From Actinomyces vulturis (GTDB taxonomy: Bacteria; Actinomycetota; Actinomycetes; Actinomycetales; Actinomycetaceae), in assembly GCF_001687305.1 (NCBI RefSeq), contig NZ_KV700385.1, positions 354,523 through 418,522 on the forward strand: a DNA stretch of 64,000 nt, read 5' to 3'. The position numbers were made by a program, and so were the translations under genes. Each line of letters opens with the position of its first letter. Position 1 is the first letter of the stretch. The notes below the pieces were generated by a model, which searched no databases, was not told the DNA's origin, and saw only the letters and a program-made list of their open reading frames with translations. Below are positions 17,337-28,268 of this stretch, in pieces.

Positions 17337-18281
17337 ATGTCACACTCCACCACACGCACCCCGCGAACCCTCCGTGCCGTCACTACTGGTGCCGCAGCAG
17401 CACTTGTTGCTCTGGCTGGCGCAGTTGCACCTCTCGGTGTACAGCCCACCGCACAGGCACTCGACTTGGCCACCATCGACCAGACCATCGTGATCCACGA
17501 CGATGACACCTTTGATGCCACCATCGCCATCACCGATATGAGCGGCCTTGGCTTCCTCGACGAAGAGAGTTGCACGTCCTGGGCGGAATCTGAAAAGGCT
17601 ACCGCCAATGGCGCCACAACTGACTTCGTTGATGGCGGCGACGCTGCTACCTGCACCATCACCGCCACCGGAATGCCCATTGCTGACTACACCGCTATCA
17701 CCCACGTTAATGACCTCTACATCTTCGATGACGTTTTCGGTGGAAACCAGGAAGGCATGACCTCCAACCTCTCCATCACCTTCCCCGGCGAAATCATTGA
17801 AGACTCCGGCGGCACGGTTGATGGCAAGACCGTTTCCTTCGTCAACCCCGACGTGGTGCATATTGAGGCCAAGGATTCCTCCAGTTCCATCATGGGAATC
17901 ATCCTGGGCATCATCGTTACCCTTCTCCTTGTTGCCGCAGCCGCAGTGGTCTTTATTGTGCTGAGCAAAAAGAAGAAAAAATCTCAACCCACTTACCCCG
18001 GCTTTAGCCCTCAGGGTGGTCAGCCCGGAATGGCCCAGGGTGGCCAGCCCGGTATGCCCCAGGGTGGCCAGCCCGGTATGCCTCAGGCTCCCCAGGGCGG
18101 ATACACACAGCCCGGTTACGGCGTATCCAACCAGCCCGCCCCCGGTCAACCCATGAATGGCCAGCCGACCCCCGGCTACAACCCGCTGGCACCTGGCGCA
18201 CCTCAGGGCACAATGCCCCAGCAGGGCGCTCCTAACCAGCAGCCCGGCCAGAATCCACAGAACGGCCCCTACGGCTACTGA
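17337..18281 (+). CDS. LppM-domain secreted membrane-anchored protein with Gly/Pro/Gln repeat tail
   Basis: The 314-residue product has a Sec signal peptide (to about residue 41). An LppM-like domain follows with SITFPGEIIEDSG and GKTVSFVNPD, paralogous to the protein at 12572. A transmembrane helix (IMGIILGIIVTLLLVAAAAV) ends in KKKKK. The cytoplasmic tail of about 100 residues is made of GQPGMPQ-type repeats. It is divergent from efeU and shares that intergenic region. Function is unknown. Confidence 0.75.
   Translation: MSHSTTRTPRTLRAVTTGAAAALVALAGAVAPLGVQPTAQALDLATIDQTIVIHDDDTFDATIAITDMSGLGFLDEESCTSWAESEKATANGATTDFVDGGDAATCTITATGMPIADYTAITHVNDLYIFDDVFGGNQEGMTSNLSITFPGEIIEDSGGTVDGKTVSFVNPDVVHIEAKDSSSSIMGIILGIIVTLLLVAAAAVVFIVLSKKKKKSQPTYPGFSPQGGQPGMAQGGQPGMPQGGQPGMPQAPQGGYTQPGYGVSNQPAPGQPMNGQPTPGYNPLAPGAPQGTMPQQGAPNQQPGQNPQNGPYGY
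18012..18083 (+). repeat. Three 24-base tandem repeats encoding QGGQPGMP
   Basis: Three consecutive 24-base units in the tail of the LppM-like gene differ by a few substitutions (the first encodes QGGQPGMA). The in-frame unit length suggests expansion by slippage. Confidence 0.85.
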
Positions 18282-18302
18282 GCCTTCTCTCATCCTTCTC
18301 TC

Positions 18303-18346
18303 GCATCCCCGTGGAGTTAGCTATCAAGGTTGTTCCACGGGGATGC
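18303..18346 (+). terminator. Terminator hairpin of the LppM-like gene
   Basis: Perfect 13-base arms (GCATCCCCGTGGA) flank an 18-base loop 22 bases after the stop. The remaining 18347-18568 holds no recognisable gene. Confidence 0.7.
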
Positions 18347-18568
18347 GTGGTTTCCTCGACAACAGAACGAACACCTTCGACTAGTTACCGGACTGCCAGC
18401 AACAAATCGACCCCAGAAAGAACCGACTCCACGGCGCATAGTGAGATTCTGGGACGTGCAACAAGACCAGCACATGAATGAGTTGTCAAACTGCTTACAA
18501 GCCTCACGCACACGACAGAACGACAGTTCTCGTTTGTGAACATCTCACTGCCAAGCCAAGCGATGACA

Positions 18569-18605
18569 AAGGTGCCCGCCACGAATAGTTCGTGGCGGGC
18601 ACCTT
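18569..18605 (-). terminator. Terminator hairpin of the C69 peptidase gene
   Basis: Perfect 17-base arms (AAGGTGCCCGCCACGAA) surround a three-base loop, about 40 bases past the stop. Confidence 0.8.
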
Positions 18606-18645
18606 CACGTTAACGATGGTCAATGATAGCCATCAGGTAAAACAG

Positions 18646-20772
18646 TCAGGCTTTGATACGACGTACTGCCAAGGCAAGTCCGCCAGCAACAACCATCATT
18701 CCAGTCAGGGCCAGCAAACCAGCATCTGCACCGGTGCGAGCAAGGTCCGCTTCACCCTTACCTTTCTTAACTTTCTTGCTGACAGCCTTGGTCTCCTTTT
18801 CCTTGGCAGGAGCGGATGGGGCAGCAGTAGAGTGCTCAGACGTATCAGCGGGAGCGACGGTAGGTTCTGTAGGAGCAACAGACTTCTGAATCAATGCCAC
18901 GCGCCCCACCTGCTCAGTCTGGAAGGAAATGGAATCGTCCCCGACCTGGTAAGGCAGAGTGTGGCGACCTTCCCCGTCAACGGCTACCATTTCCAGGCTT
19001 CCCTTATCCATGGCCGCCTTGGTGTCAGCATCCACAGGGATGGTGAAGGTGGTCATACGATCCAGAGTTACCGCACGTTCTGCACCGTAGGGAAGTTTCT
19101 GGACAAGGCTCATATCCCATGCACCAAGAACGCTTTCACCTTCGCCTGCTTCAACAGTGGCGTCCTGAATACGGAACACGGTGGGGAGGATAACCTGCCC
19201 AGGAGCCGCCGTCATGGACGCACCGTTTTCGGCAACCAAACGATGCTCAGTGTTATACACATCGAGGCTGGCGTGTAACGCGGTAAGGTCATCGAATGCT
19301 TCCCAAGAAATCGCGGTGAACTCATTAGTGGCAACGGCCGCTGCTTCCGTAGGATCAGAGGCAAGGAGTTGAGTCATCTCAGCGTCCTGTGCGGGACGTG
19401 CCTTAATGGCAGGATCCTCGATCATATTGAGGTATTCACGGACCGGAGACTGAAGGGTTTCACGGTCAGCGTCCACAGCAAAGTTCACTGCACTGGCGAG
19501 CCAGTAGTAAGACTGCATGTCATCTTCATTGAGGGAAGTGGACTGCATAGGCTCAATGGTGGAGTTGATGTTGCCATAGTAAGGAAGGTACGGGGATCCC
19601 TGAGGAGTGCCGATAGTCTGCCACATAGTTCCAGGAACCTGCTCACTCAGACCAGATGCAGGGATCTGGATAATGTGAGCTTCCATAGTGTTGGTATTAC
19701 CAATGGGATACGCGGCACCTTCCACAGGCTTTCCATCAAGTCCCTTGAGCCCTGAATCCACAACAACCTTTTTACTCAAGGCTTGAAGTCCAGGATCAAC
19801 CTTTTCAAAGCGGTTACGCTGCAAAGCCATGAGATCTGCAATATTTACCTTGGTGAAATCACCTGAGGGGTGGTTAAGAAGAGGGTAAGAATCATCATGG
19901 ATAGTTACCGGAGATCCAGGATCGAGGAACTTAATACCGGACCACACACGCGAAGCATTACGCTGATCTACCCCTTGTGGGTTGTAACTGCCAGCAGGAT
20001 TAAAACGCCCGTCAGTTTCCGTGTACGTGCCGGCTTTCTTAACAGTTTCCACGATCCCGTCTGAACAAATGAAAGTAGTGGGATCGCTACAGTTCTCGAA
20101 GTTCAACCAATAGGCGTTAGGCATAATAGAGAATGCATCCGATGGATACTTCATAGCGATGTACTGGTGCCCGGAGTAAATCTCCATGTACCACACTTCA
20201 TGCTTATCAACAGCGACAAGAATATTGCCTTCGCTAGCACCATCTTTATCGATCAGTTGACCCATTAACTCAACGGCTTCTCGCGCACTCGTAGCGTTAG
20301 CCAAAAGCACGGTGGCCAGGAAACCTTCCGTCCATCCTTTCTCGGTGTACGGGTCAACGGGAACAATGTCAGGCTCCTTACGCGATCCCACAACATGTGC
20401 GTTAGATCGTGCCGAGATAGTGGCATCGATGGCAACACCTGCCGAGTTAAAGCCAGCCTCATCAAAACGACCCTCTTCGGGTGTCACATCAGAAATTGAT
20501 GTGTATTTTAGAGAGTCTTTAGGCTGTGTGTATGTCACACCAGTTTCAGCACCAGTAAGGACTGTGCCGGCAGAGTACTCCCCTGCTTCATGAACAAGCA
20601 GACGCTTAGGATGACGCTGTTCAAGATCTTCGGTACGGCCAACAAATGTTGAACCGTCTTCAGTGAGGTCAGAACCTACGATCACACCGGTGCATGCACT
20701 CGCTGGCGTTGCGATTGCCAGTGTTGCAGCCAGGGTGGTGAGGTAGGCAAGTGGCCTTGCCAGTCGTGCCAT
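18646..20772 (-). CDS. Cell-wall-anchored C69-family dipeptidase
   Basis: The 708-residue product has a signal peptide ending ATPASA followed directly by CTGVIVG, the N-terminal catalytic cysteine expected of C69 (PepD-type) Ntn hydrolases. Family blocks RTEDLEQRHPKR, EVWYMEIYSGHQY and PYYGNINSTI are present. After a Lys/Glu-rich spacer, the C-terminus carries LARTG at about residue 677, a hydrophobic helix and RRIKA, a class E sortase signal. The protein is therefore probably an exported, wall-linked peptidase. AAGGAGGA lies five bases before the ATG at 20770-20772. It is monocistronic. Confidence 0.9.
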   Translation of the reverse strand: MARLARPLAYLTTLAATLAIATPASACTGVIVGSDLTEDGSTFVGRTEDLEQRHPKRLLVHEAGEYSAGTVLTGAETGVTYTQPKDSLKYTSISDVTPEEGRFDEAGFNSAGVAIDATISARSNAHVVGSRKEPDIVPVDPYTEKGWTEGFLATVLLANATSAREAVELMGQLIDKDGASEGNILVAVDKHEVWYMEIYSGHQYIAMKYPSDAFSIMPNAYWLNFENCSDPTTFICSDGIVETVKKAGTYTETDGRFNPAGSYNPQGVDQRNASRVWSGIKFLDPGSPVTIHDDSYPLLNHPSGDFTKVNIADLMALQRNRFEKVDPGLQALSKKVVVDSGLKGLDGKPVEGAAYPIGNTNTMEAHIIQIPASGLSEQVPGTMWQTIGTPQGSPYLPYYGNINSTIEPMQSTSLNEDDMQSYYWLASAVNFAVDADRETLQSPVREYLNMIEDPAIKARPAQDAEMTQLLASDPTEAAAVATNEFTAISWEAFDDLTALHASLDVYNTEHRLVAENGASMTAAPGQVILPTVFRIQDATVEAGEGESVLGAWDMSLVQKLPYGAERAVTLDRMTTFTIPVDADTKAAMDKGSLEMVAVDGEGRHTLPYQVGDDSISFQTEQVGRVALIQKSVAPTEPTVAPADTSEHSTAAPSAPAKEKETKAVSKKVKKGKGEADLARTGADAGLLALTGMMVVAGGLALAVRRIKA

Positions 20773-21038
20773 GAACGTCCTCCTTGACGATTGAGTAATG
20801 TGGGCCGAGGATGCAGTACCCACTCGTGGCCCTCACCACTGTACTAGCGTCGCTAAAGTCACTCTAGGGACTAGGGTCACTTTTTGTTGTTCACCTCTTT
20901 TACTGGGTATTCGACGCCGCGTAGTAACGACACTCCCCCTCCTCACCTTCTTGCATCAGCCCGACCCTCACCTCACTTCCCTTTCCTTCATGTAGACAAG
21001 AACGGGCGCGCAGACAATACATCGAAATGGACATCAGT

Positions 21039-21078
21039 AAGGGGCGGGGCAATCACTGTAATGATTGCCCCGCCCCTT
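21039..21078 (-). terminator. purA terminator hairpin
   Basis: Perfect 17-base arms (AAGGGGCGGGGCAATCA) flank a six-base loop about 20 bases past the purA stop. The rest of 20773-21038 shows no gene and contains the C69 gene promoter region. Confidence 0.8.
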
Positions 21079-21097
21079 CACGTCATTCAAGTGAGCG

Positions 21098-22408
<1,311 letters not shown>

Positions 22409-22583
22409 TCAAACGGGCAGCAAGGTGCATGCCCACCGATAAGACTACTGGACTTACCTCAACAAGCCCATCGGAACACTTCCAATGAACAGATATGCAT
22501 AGTTAGGCATAAGGGTCTTTACACCCCACACAAACTCCCCTAAAATGAGACCTACCTCATATTTACTCAATGAGGAGCGCGCC

Positions 22584-22972
22584 ATGAAATTCATCAAAAA
22601 ATCACCGCGCTCGCCGCACTAGCAACACTTAGCCTGGGAGTCATACCTGCAGCAACAGCAGCCCCTAACCACTGTGACAGTGGCGCCGCATGCGTGCGGA
22701 AGGAAAGCAATTTTCAAACCAATGGCAGTACGTACGCAAATGTACAGTTCGAGTACTACATTCAAGACTTCAGCCACTGGAACTATCGAAGCACTGGAAT
22801 CAATGCGAATGATTCAATTTCATCTGTGGCAAATAATGGTACTCAGTGCATAGCCACTTTCTTCCAACATTCAAATTATCAGGGATGGTCCTTCGTCGTT
22901 TCCCTCGGGAATTCGCGCTCAAGCCTTGCTTGGAAATATAATGATGAAGTTTCTTCAGCAAAGTTCCGCTAA
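22584..22972 (+). pseudogene. Secreted I36-type peptidase inhibitor, frameshifted in an A6 tract
   Basis: A GAGGAG site precedes the ATG at 22584, which opens MKFIKKSPRSPH and stops at TAG (22620-22622). Adding one base to the A6 run at 22596-22601 restores a perfect signal peptide (ITALAALATLSLGVIPAATA). A 100-residue mature domain follows with CDSGAACVRKESNF, NDSISSVANNG and NDEVSSAKF, the spacing of peptidase-inhibitor family I36 (SMPI-like, beta-gamma crystallin fold). The gene is either inactivated, phase-variable by slippage, or carries a sequencing error. It overlaps the next gene by one base (TAATG). Confidence 0.75.
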
Positions 22973-23849
22973 TGAATCCCCGTAACCGCTTTTACACACT
23001 CACCATCCTGGCCATATGCACTCTTGGAATAGCGGCTGGGTGCGGTGGTACTACGCAGACAGCATCGCCACCGCCACCAAAAGAGCCCGCCCCGCTAGAT
23101 CAAATTGATTCATGGCCCCTTCCCACGGATGAATATATTCTTCGTTATGCCCCTCTTTGGGAAGCTGCATAGAACGCAGCGTTAAGCCAGTGCGCACAGG
23201 AACAAGGGGCTGCCTATCCTCGGATCAACTATGATGTGAATACTCCAAGGCCTGCAACAGAATCAATGTCAGGAAGGCAAATCTTCACGGTGAAGATCGC
23301 GGAAACTTGGGGGTAGCACCGTCAGAATTTTTCACCAGCACCAATTGAAGACCGATTGGCCGCCAATAGTTTCAAAGCACCCCCAGGAAAAGACGATGTG
23401 ATCACTGATTGCACCGAACAATTGAAGAGCACTGAAGAATTTAAAGAAATACCCGATTTAGATTTCAGTGGCTTAAATGGTAGCGAAACTGAGAGCGTGA
23501 AAAAACTGTCAGCTCATGGCGTGAATGTATGACACCTTTAGGAATAGCCGACCTAAATAACGATCCAGAAGGAGGCGCTCCCCCTTCTCAATCCCTCTTC
23601 GACCGGTTTGTGCCCTCAGGAATGCCCTTCATTGATGATCCCTCTGCCGTGAGTAGTGAGGAAAAAGACTTAGCCGTTCAAGATACTCAATGCAGGCAAT
23701 CCTCTGGATATACCGAAGCACTCTACACAGCAGAGTGGGCTTTGGCCTCACAATTCGTTGTAGAACATCAGGACGAATTAAACGCGGGCAAAGCGCAAAT
23801 GGATAAGCAAGCCGAACTTCATCGCCAGCGTCTATCAGGAAACCCCTAA
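22972..23849 (+). pseudogene. Decayed lipoprotein gene
   Basis: The frame opens with a lipoprotein signal (IAAGC lipobox) and is interrupted by TAG at 23170-23172 and TAG at 23314-23316. Between and after the stops the frame stays coding-like (NAALSQCAQEQGAAYPRINY; CTEQLKSTEEF). A frameshift near 23505-23530 moves the reading to the frame beginning at 23529, which runs to 23849 (MTPLGIADLNNDPEGG). The whole would encode a lipoprotein of about 290 residues of unknown function. It is coupled to the I36 gene by a one-base overlap. Multiple independent lesions indicate true decay. Confidence 0.7.
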
Positions 23850-23882
23850 CCCGTATCTCAGACTCAGAACATCCGTTCACCC

Positions 23883-23940
23883 GCGTTCGGTGGGGTGATG
23901 GGCACCGTACTCACACGGCGCCCATCACCCCACCGAACGC
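23883..23940. terminator. Bidirectional hairpin between two convergent decayed genes
   Basis: Perfect 21-base arms (GCGTTCGGTGGGGTGATGGGC) surround a 16-base loop. It is the longest perfect stem in the window and serves both converging units. Confidence 0.8.
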
Positions 23941-24002
23941 ATATATCAACCTCACAGTGAAATCTCCGCCCATCATGGTGGAAATACACAATCGGCCCAG
24001 CA

Positions 24003-25480
24003 CTACGCTGAGCGCAAAGCATGTGAAGGCTGGATACGCGAGGCTCGCAAGGTAGCGACAAAACCGCCCAGAAGACCTACAACAACCCCACCACATATCC
24101 CCAAAGGAATCATGAACGGGTTGAGAACTGGCTGCCAATGCCGAACCGCAGTCACCATCAACACAGCAATGACCGCAAGGTACACACCAATAATTCCCCC
24201 GAAGAGACCAAGAATTAATCCCTCGGCTTGAACCAGGCCTACGATATGAATACGTCTCGCTCCAATAGCACGCCTCAAACCAAACTCACCTGCACGCTGA
24301 AAAACCGCAGAAGTCATCGAATTGGTCAAAGAAAGCACTGCAGCAAGAAGCGTCACCACTGTCAACGTCACAAGCATGATTGCCACGTTACTTTCAATAA
24401 CATCCCTCAATTGACGGGGATCAGGCGGCGAATCCACGTCAACCTCATCACTAGCAAAAGGAGCCCAGGCAAGAGGGGCTTGTTGAGCAACTTGACCTGC
24501 TGCACCTGGCAAAACCTTGATGTCCACAGTGACGTAATCGCTAGACAAAGCCAAATCCTTGGCAACAGCATCCGACACAATCACCGCATTCAACACATTC
24601 AATTGCAATCCAGCATCACGAACTATGCCCACCACAGTGAGAGGACGACCATTGATCCACACCACCGGAGATGCATGCAAAGGACCAATATCTAATCGCT
24701 GAGCTGCTTAGTAGCCCACAAGAGCCTCATCGGCAGCCAGTTGCAGCCTTGCTAAACTCTCTGGAGTCATTGTGACTATTTGCGGAGAACAGTACCCATC
24801 AATCAGACCGACCACCGGAAGTTTTTGCGAAGGATTCTTCTGAGGGTGAGCAGTAACGTCCGCCCCTTCATAGGTGAAAAACGCATAGGCATCCTTAACA
24901 CCTGCAAGTGCTTTCACACGTGCTAAACCCGCAGAACGATGAAGGCGCTCGCTACGAATCCCACCACTGTCATCATCTCCATGAAACTACATAGTCATAG
25001 ACACACGTTGATTACGCTGGGCATCAAAAACGTCAGAGACCTGATAACGAGCGATATCCGCTAAACCTATCGTAGTAAGCGCTAACCCCACTCCCAGCGC
25101 ACTGCAGTAATCAAAGCCCAGGTTCTCCTGCGACCGCTAATCAGCCCATCCCAGGCATCACCAATGCAATCCCACAAACGGAGTCGAAACGCCACGCCTT
25201 GTTGGGCAATGATGCTGACTTGGGCCTCATCGCCAGTAACGTCAGAAGAATTCTCATGAGCAAACTGAGCCTCAGTAATATCACGAACAGGCAAAACTTC
25301 ACGAACAACTCCGTCAGCCACATGAATTCGTCGTTGAGCACGTGCCGCAACATCTGAATCGTGCGTCACAATAATGACAGTTCTGCCACATCGATGGAGA
25401 CGCTCAAGAGTATCCATCACCTGCAGACCACTCAGAGAATCCAAATTGCCTGTGGACTCATCAGCCACTACAACGTCAGC
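24003..25480 (-). pseudogene. Remnant of a MacB-like ABC exporter (ATPase fused to permease)
   Basis: Reading right to left, the remnant begins inside the ATPase at Walker B (GADVVVADESTGNLDS) with the H-loop TVIIVTHD, but Walker A and the signature region are missing. A frameshift near 25095-25106 leads into the permease part (LTTIGLADIARYQVSDVFDA). In-frame TAG at 24987-24989 and TAA at 24708-24710 interrupt it. The C-terminal FtsX/MacB domain (ESNVAIMLVTLTVVTLLAAV ... GEFGLRRAIGARR) is still well preserved to 24003. The product cannot be functional. Confidence 0.85.
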
Positions 25481-25483
25481 CCC

Positions 25484-26702
25484 TCACATACCACTCACAC
25501 AACCAGTTTGAGTAATACGGACGAGAGAAAAATGGTCACCCTGATCAACCATGACAGTACTCTGCCCTGAGGAATCTTCAGCGATAGCCCGTTGAGGAAC
25601 AAGTAAAATGTCATGCTGAGGCGGCACAAGATTAAGGGTCACCACAATATCCTCGCGACCCGCCCACTGTTCAGGATACGAACCATTAACGGGAACAAAT
25701 GTCACTTGATACGAATCTGCCGCACCGTCTCCATAGGTTTGTTTACTTCCAGAATTCTGCTCAACAACCTCAACAGGAGTCACATCACTAATACGAAGAG
25801 GAACGGTTGAGTCCCCCTTTGCGCAGAACCATCAATCGTGTCATTGAGGCCAGAAGCCACAGAAGCAGGAATCGTGGCTGTTAGCGTTAGGTCAGTTCCG
25901 CTTACGCTCACCTGAGCCGTCTCGGATGTCAGCACAGTTCCCACCGGCGGAACCGAATTCACCTGCGCAGGCAGACAAGAGAGCATCACGAACTCGCTGC
26001 GTGGAACACGAATACGAACAGCGCCTTTCGCCTGAGAGTCTGAGGTCGCAGACGTGTTTTCTCTACCACTTTCTACCGGCGAACCCTGGGTACGTGTTGA
26101 TGTAGTCCCTGAGTCATCATGTGCACTGCGAGATTGAGAGGGGACACTCACAGTCAAAGATGACGATCCAACGCGCGCATACAGATCCTTCACACACTGA
26201 GCGGTGTACGAACCAAACACTCCATCAACAGCTACGTCATAGCCATTATTGCGCAGAGCCTGTTGGAGCATGCGGACATCATCACCTTCATCACCTTCCA
26301 CAAGGTCACGAAAAAGTGGATAACTCCCGCCCATCACAAAACAGGGCGATCATTAACCCACGCAATAACAGAACCTGACACCAACTGCGCACCGGGTTCA
26401 ACACCAGGTGCAGTCACCACCGCAGAATCCCCCTCATGCAGCGGAAAAACGAACGATGAGGAATCATTCAACGTTGCCGTTGCCATAGTGGTAGTGCGCT
26501 GAACAAGGTCACCTTTCTCCACCGCAACAAGAATAGGTTCGACAGTCGGCGGAGCAGCTGCAGCAGCACGTTGTGATGGCGATTGGAAACGAGAAGCAGC
26601 CATCCATGTTGCCCCAACAAGAATCAGGGCACCAATGATCATCGCAGCAATCATCCAATATTTACGCGATGCGCTCATTTGCCCACTCATGCCCCACCCC
26701 AA
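25484..26702 (-). pseudogene. Remnant of a peptidoglycan-binding membrane-fusion adaptor
   Basis: The N-terminal segment (26702 to 26334) has a membrane anchor (YWMIAAMIIGALILVGATWM). A one-base loss in a T-run near 26340 shifts the frame into PLFRDLVEGDEGDDVRMLQQ, a peptidoglycan-binding repeat. A second frameshift in the AAAGGGGG run near 25815 leads to the C-terminal adaptor segment (DILLVPQRAIAEDSSGQSTV ... LVRITQTGCVSGM). The frame then stops at 25484-25486 where a deletion joins it to the ATPase remnant. Such adaptors pair with MacB-like exporters. Confidence 0.82.
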
Positions 26703-26916
26703 GCCGATTTTTATAATGAAAACTGCACCTCTATTTAAGAAACTTTACAACTTTCACGAGGACCTTTGTTCTCAATGACAAAGAAAAATCAGCGGTTTTC
26801 CCCGGGGAGAGCACACGTCTAATAGCCACATACCAATTCACAACACATGAGGGCGCACTACATGCGCGAAAAAGAATCCCGCAATCGCGAACAAACACAA
26901 CCAGAAAAACAGACGT

Positions 26917-26952
26917 GTGGGGGACCACGAGAAAATCCCCGTGGTCCCCCAC
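26917..26952 (-). terminator. fba terminator hairpin
   Basis: Perfect 13-base arms (GTGGGGGACCACG) flank a ten-base loop about 55 bases past the fba stop. The rest of 26703-27006 holds only the upstream region of the adaptor remnant. Confidence 0.75.
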
Positions 26953-27006
26953 TGTCAATAATTCACAGGCTTAGGTGAAAATTATTCCTCACCTGCCAGT
27001 TATGGC

Positions 27007-28056
27007 TCAGCGCTTGGCGGAGCCGACGGAGCCCAGGCGCTCGCAAGCCTCAACAACGCGAGCGGCCATGCCCTTCTCAGCAGCCTTGCCCCATGCGCGG
27101 GGATCGTAAGCCTTCTTGTTGCCGACTTCGCCGTCAATCTTAAGAACACCGTCGTAGTTCTTGAACATGTGGTCAACAACGGGACGGGTGAAGGCGTACT
27201 GGGTGTCAGTGTCAACGTTCATCTTGATAACGCCGTTGCGCACTGCGGTAGCAATTTCTTCTTCGGTGGAGCCGGAGCCGCCGTGCATCACCAGATCGAA
27301 CGGGGAGGACTTGTCCCCAACCTTGCTGGAGAGACGATCACCAAGGCGCTTAGCAACCTCATCCTGGATTTCGCCGAGGATTTCGGGGCGGAGCTTGACG
27401 TGGCCGGGCTTGTAGGAGCCGTGGACGTTACCGAAGGTCAGAGCGGTGATGTAACGGCCGTTTTCGCCCAGGCCGAGAGCCTCGATGGCCTTCCATGCAT
27501 CATCAGCGGTGGTGTAGAGGTTTGCGTTCTCTTCACCCTTGATGCCGTCTTCTTCGCCGCCAACGGCGCCGATCTCAATTTCGAGGATGACGTTGGCTGC
27601 CTTGGCGCGTGCCAGCATGTCAACGGCGATTTCGATGTTGTCATCGAGTGATTCAGCAGAGCCATCCCACATGTGGGAGTTGAACATAGGCAGTTCGCCG
27701 CGCTTAACCTGCTCTGCCTCAATCTCAAGAAGGGGGAGGATCCAGGGCTCAAGCATGGCCTTGGGGCAGTGGTCAGTGTGAAGACCAACAACGCCGGGGT
27801 AGAGATCGCCAACTGCACGTGCGTAGGCGGCGAAAGCGATGGAGCCCTTGACCTTGTCCAGGCGGGAAGAGCCGGACCAGTATGCGGCGCCGCCGTTGGA
27901 GATCTGAACGATACCGTCAGACTCTGCTTCGGCGAAGCCCTGGAGGGCTGCGGAGAGGGTCTGGGAGGAAGTCACGTTGATGGCGGGGATGGCGTACTTG
28001 CCAGCCTTCGCGCGATCAAGCATGTCTGCATATGATTCCGGGGTTGCAATGGCCAC
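27007..28056 (-). CDS. fba: Class II fructose-bisphosphate aldolase
   Basis: This zinc-dependent aldolase cleaves fructose 1,6-bisphosphate in glycolysis. The 349-residue protein begins with the family N-terminus MAIATPESYADMLDRA and shows the zinc-binding HTDHCPKAMLEPW, the MHGGSGSTEEE block and the NVDTDTQYAFTRP segment of the long class IIA type. It is monocistronic with its own terminator. Confidence 0.97.
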   Translation of the reverse strand: MAIATPESYADMLDRAKAGKYAIPAINVTSSQTLSAALQGFAEAESDGIVQISNGGAAYWSGSSRLDKVKGSIAFAAYARAVGDLYPGVVGLHTDHCPKAMLEPWILPLLEIEAEQVKRGELPMFNSHMWDGSAESLDDNIEIAVDMLARAKAANVILEIEIGAVGGEEDGIKGEENANLYTTADDAWKAIEALGLGENGRYITALTFGNVHGSYKPGHVKLRPEILGEIQDEVAKRLGDRLSSKVGDKSSPFDLVMHGGSGSTEEEIATAVRNGVIKMNVDTDTQYAFTRPVVDHMFKNYDGVLKIDGEVGNKKAYDPRAWGKAAEKGMAARVVEACERLGSVGSAKR

Positions 28057-28268
28057 TGTGTGCCTCCTGCTTTCGAGATTGTTTATTGCATTGGATGCGC
28101 TTCATTCTCCCACATCTGAAGCGGAAGAGAAAAGGAAAAAAGGCCCTATTTCAGTCGTAGTAACCAATTAATAGGGTGAATCAGATGGGTGCGTTATCAT
28201 CAGGCACTCACCTAGCCCACATGTATCCCTATGCAACACACGGGATGAGCCAAAAACCAATGCGTTGC

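Noticed and set aside
17340-18293. 317-codon open frame antisense to the LppM-like gene
   Set aside because: It is the complement of the repeat-rich coding strand and has no ribosome site or motif.
22972-25000. Possible amber recoding (three in-frame TAG codons in the decayed locus)
   Set aside because: A TAA codon, several frameshifts and a deletion occur in the same genes, and all other genes in the window lack in-frame TAG, so simple decay explains it.
24003-26702. Five separate small genes in the exporter region
   Set aside because: They are consecutive pieces of two genes: frames join into continuous adaptor and ATPase-permease homology when single-base shifts and stops are ignored.
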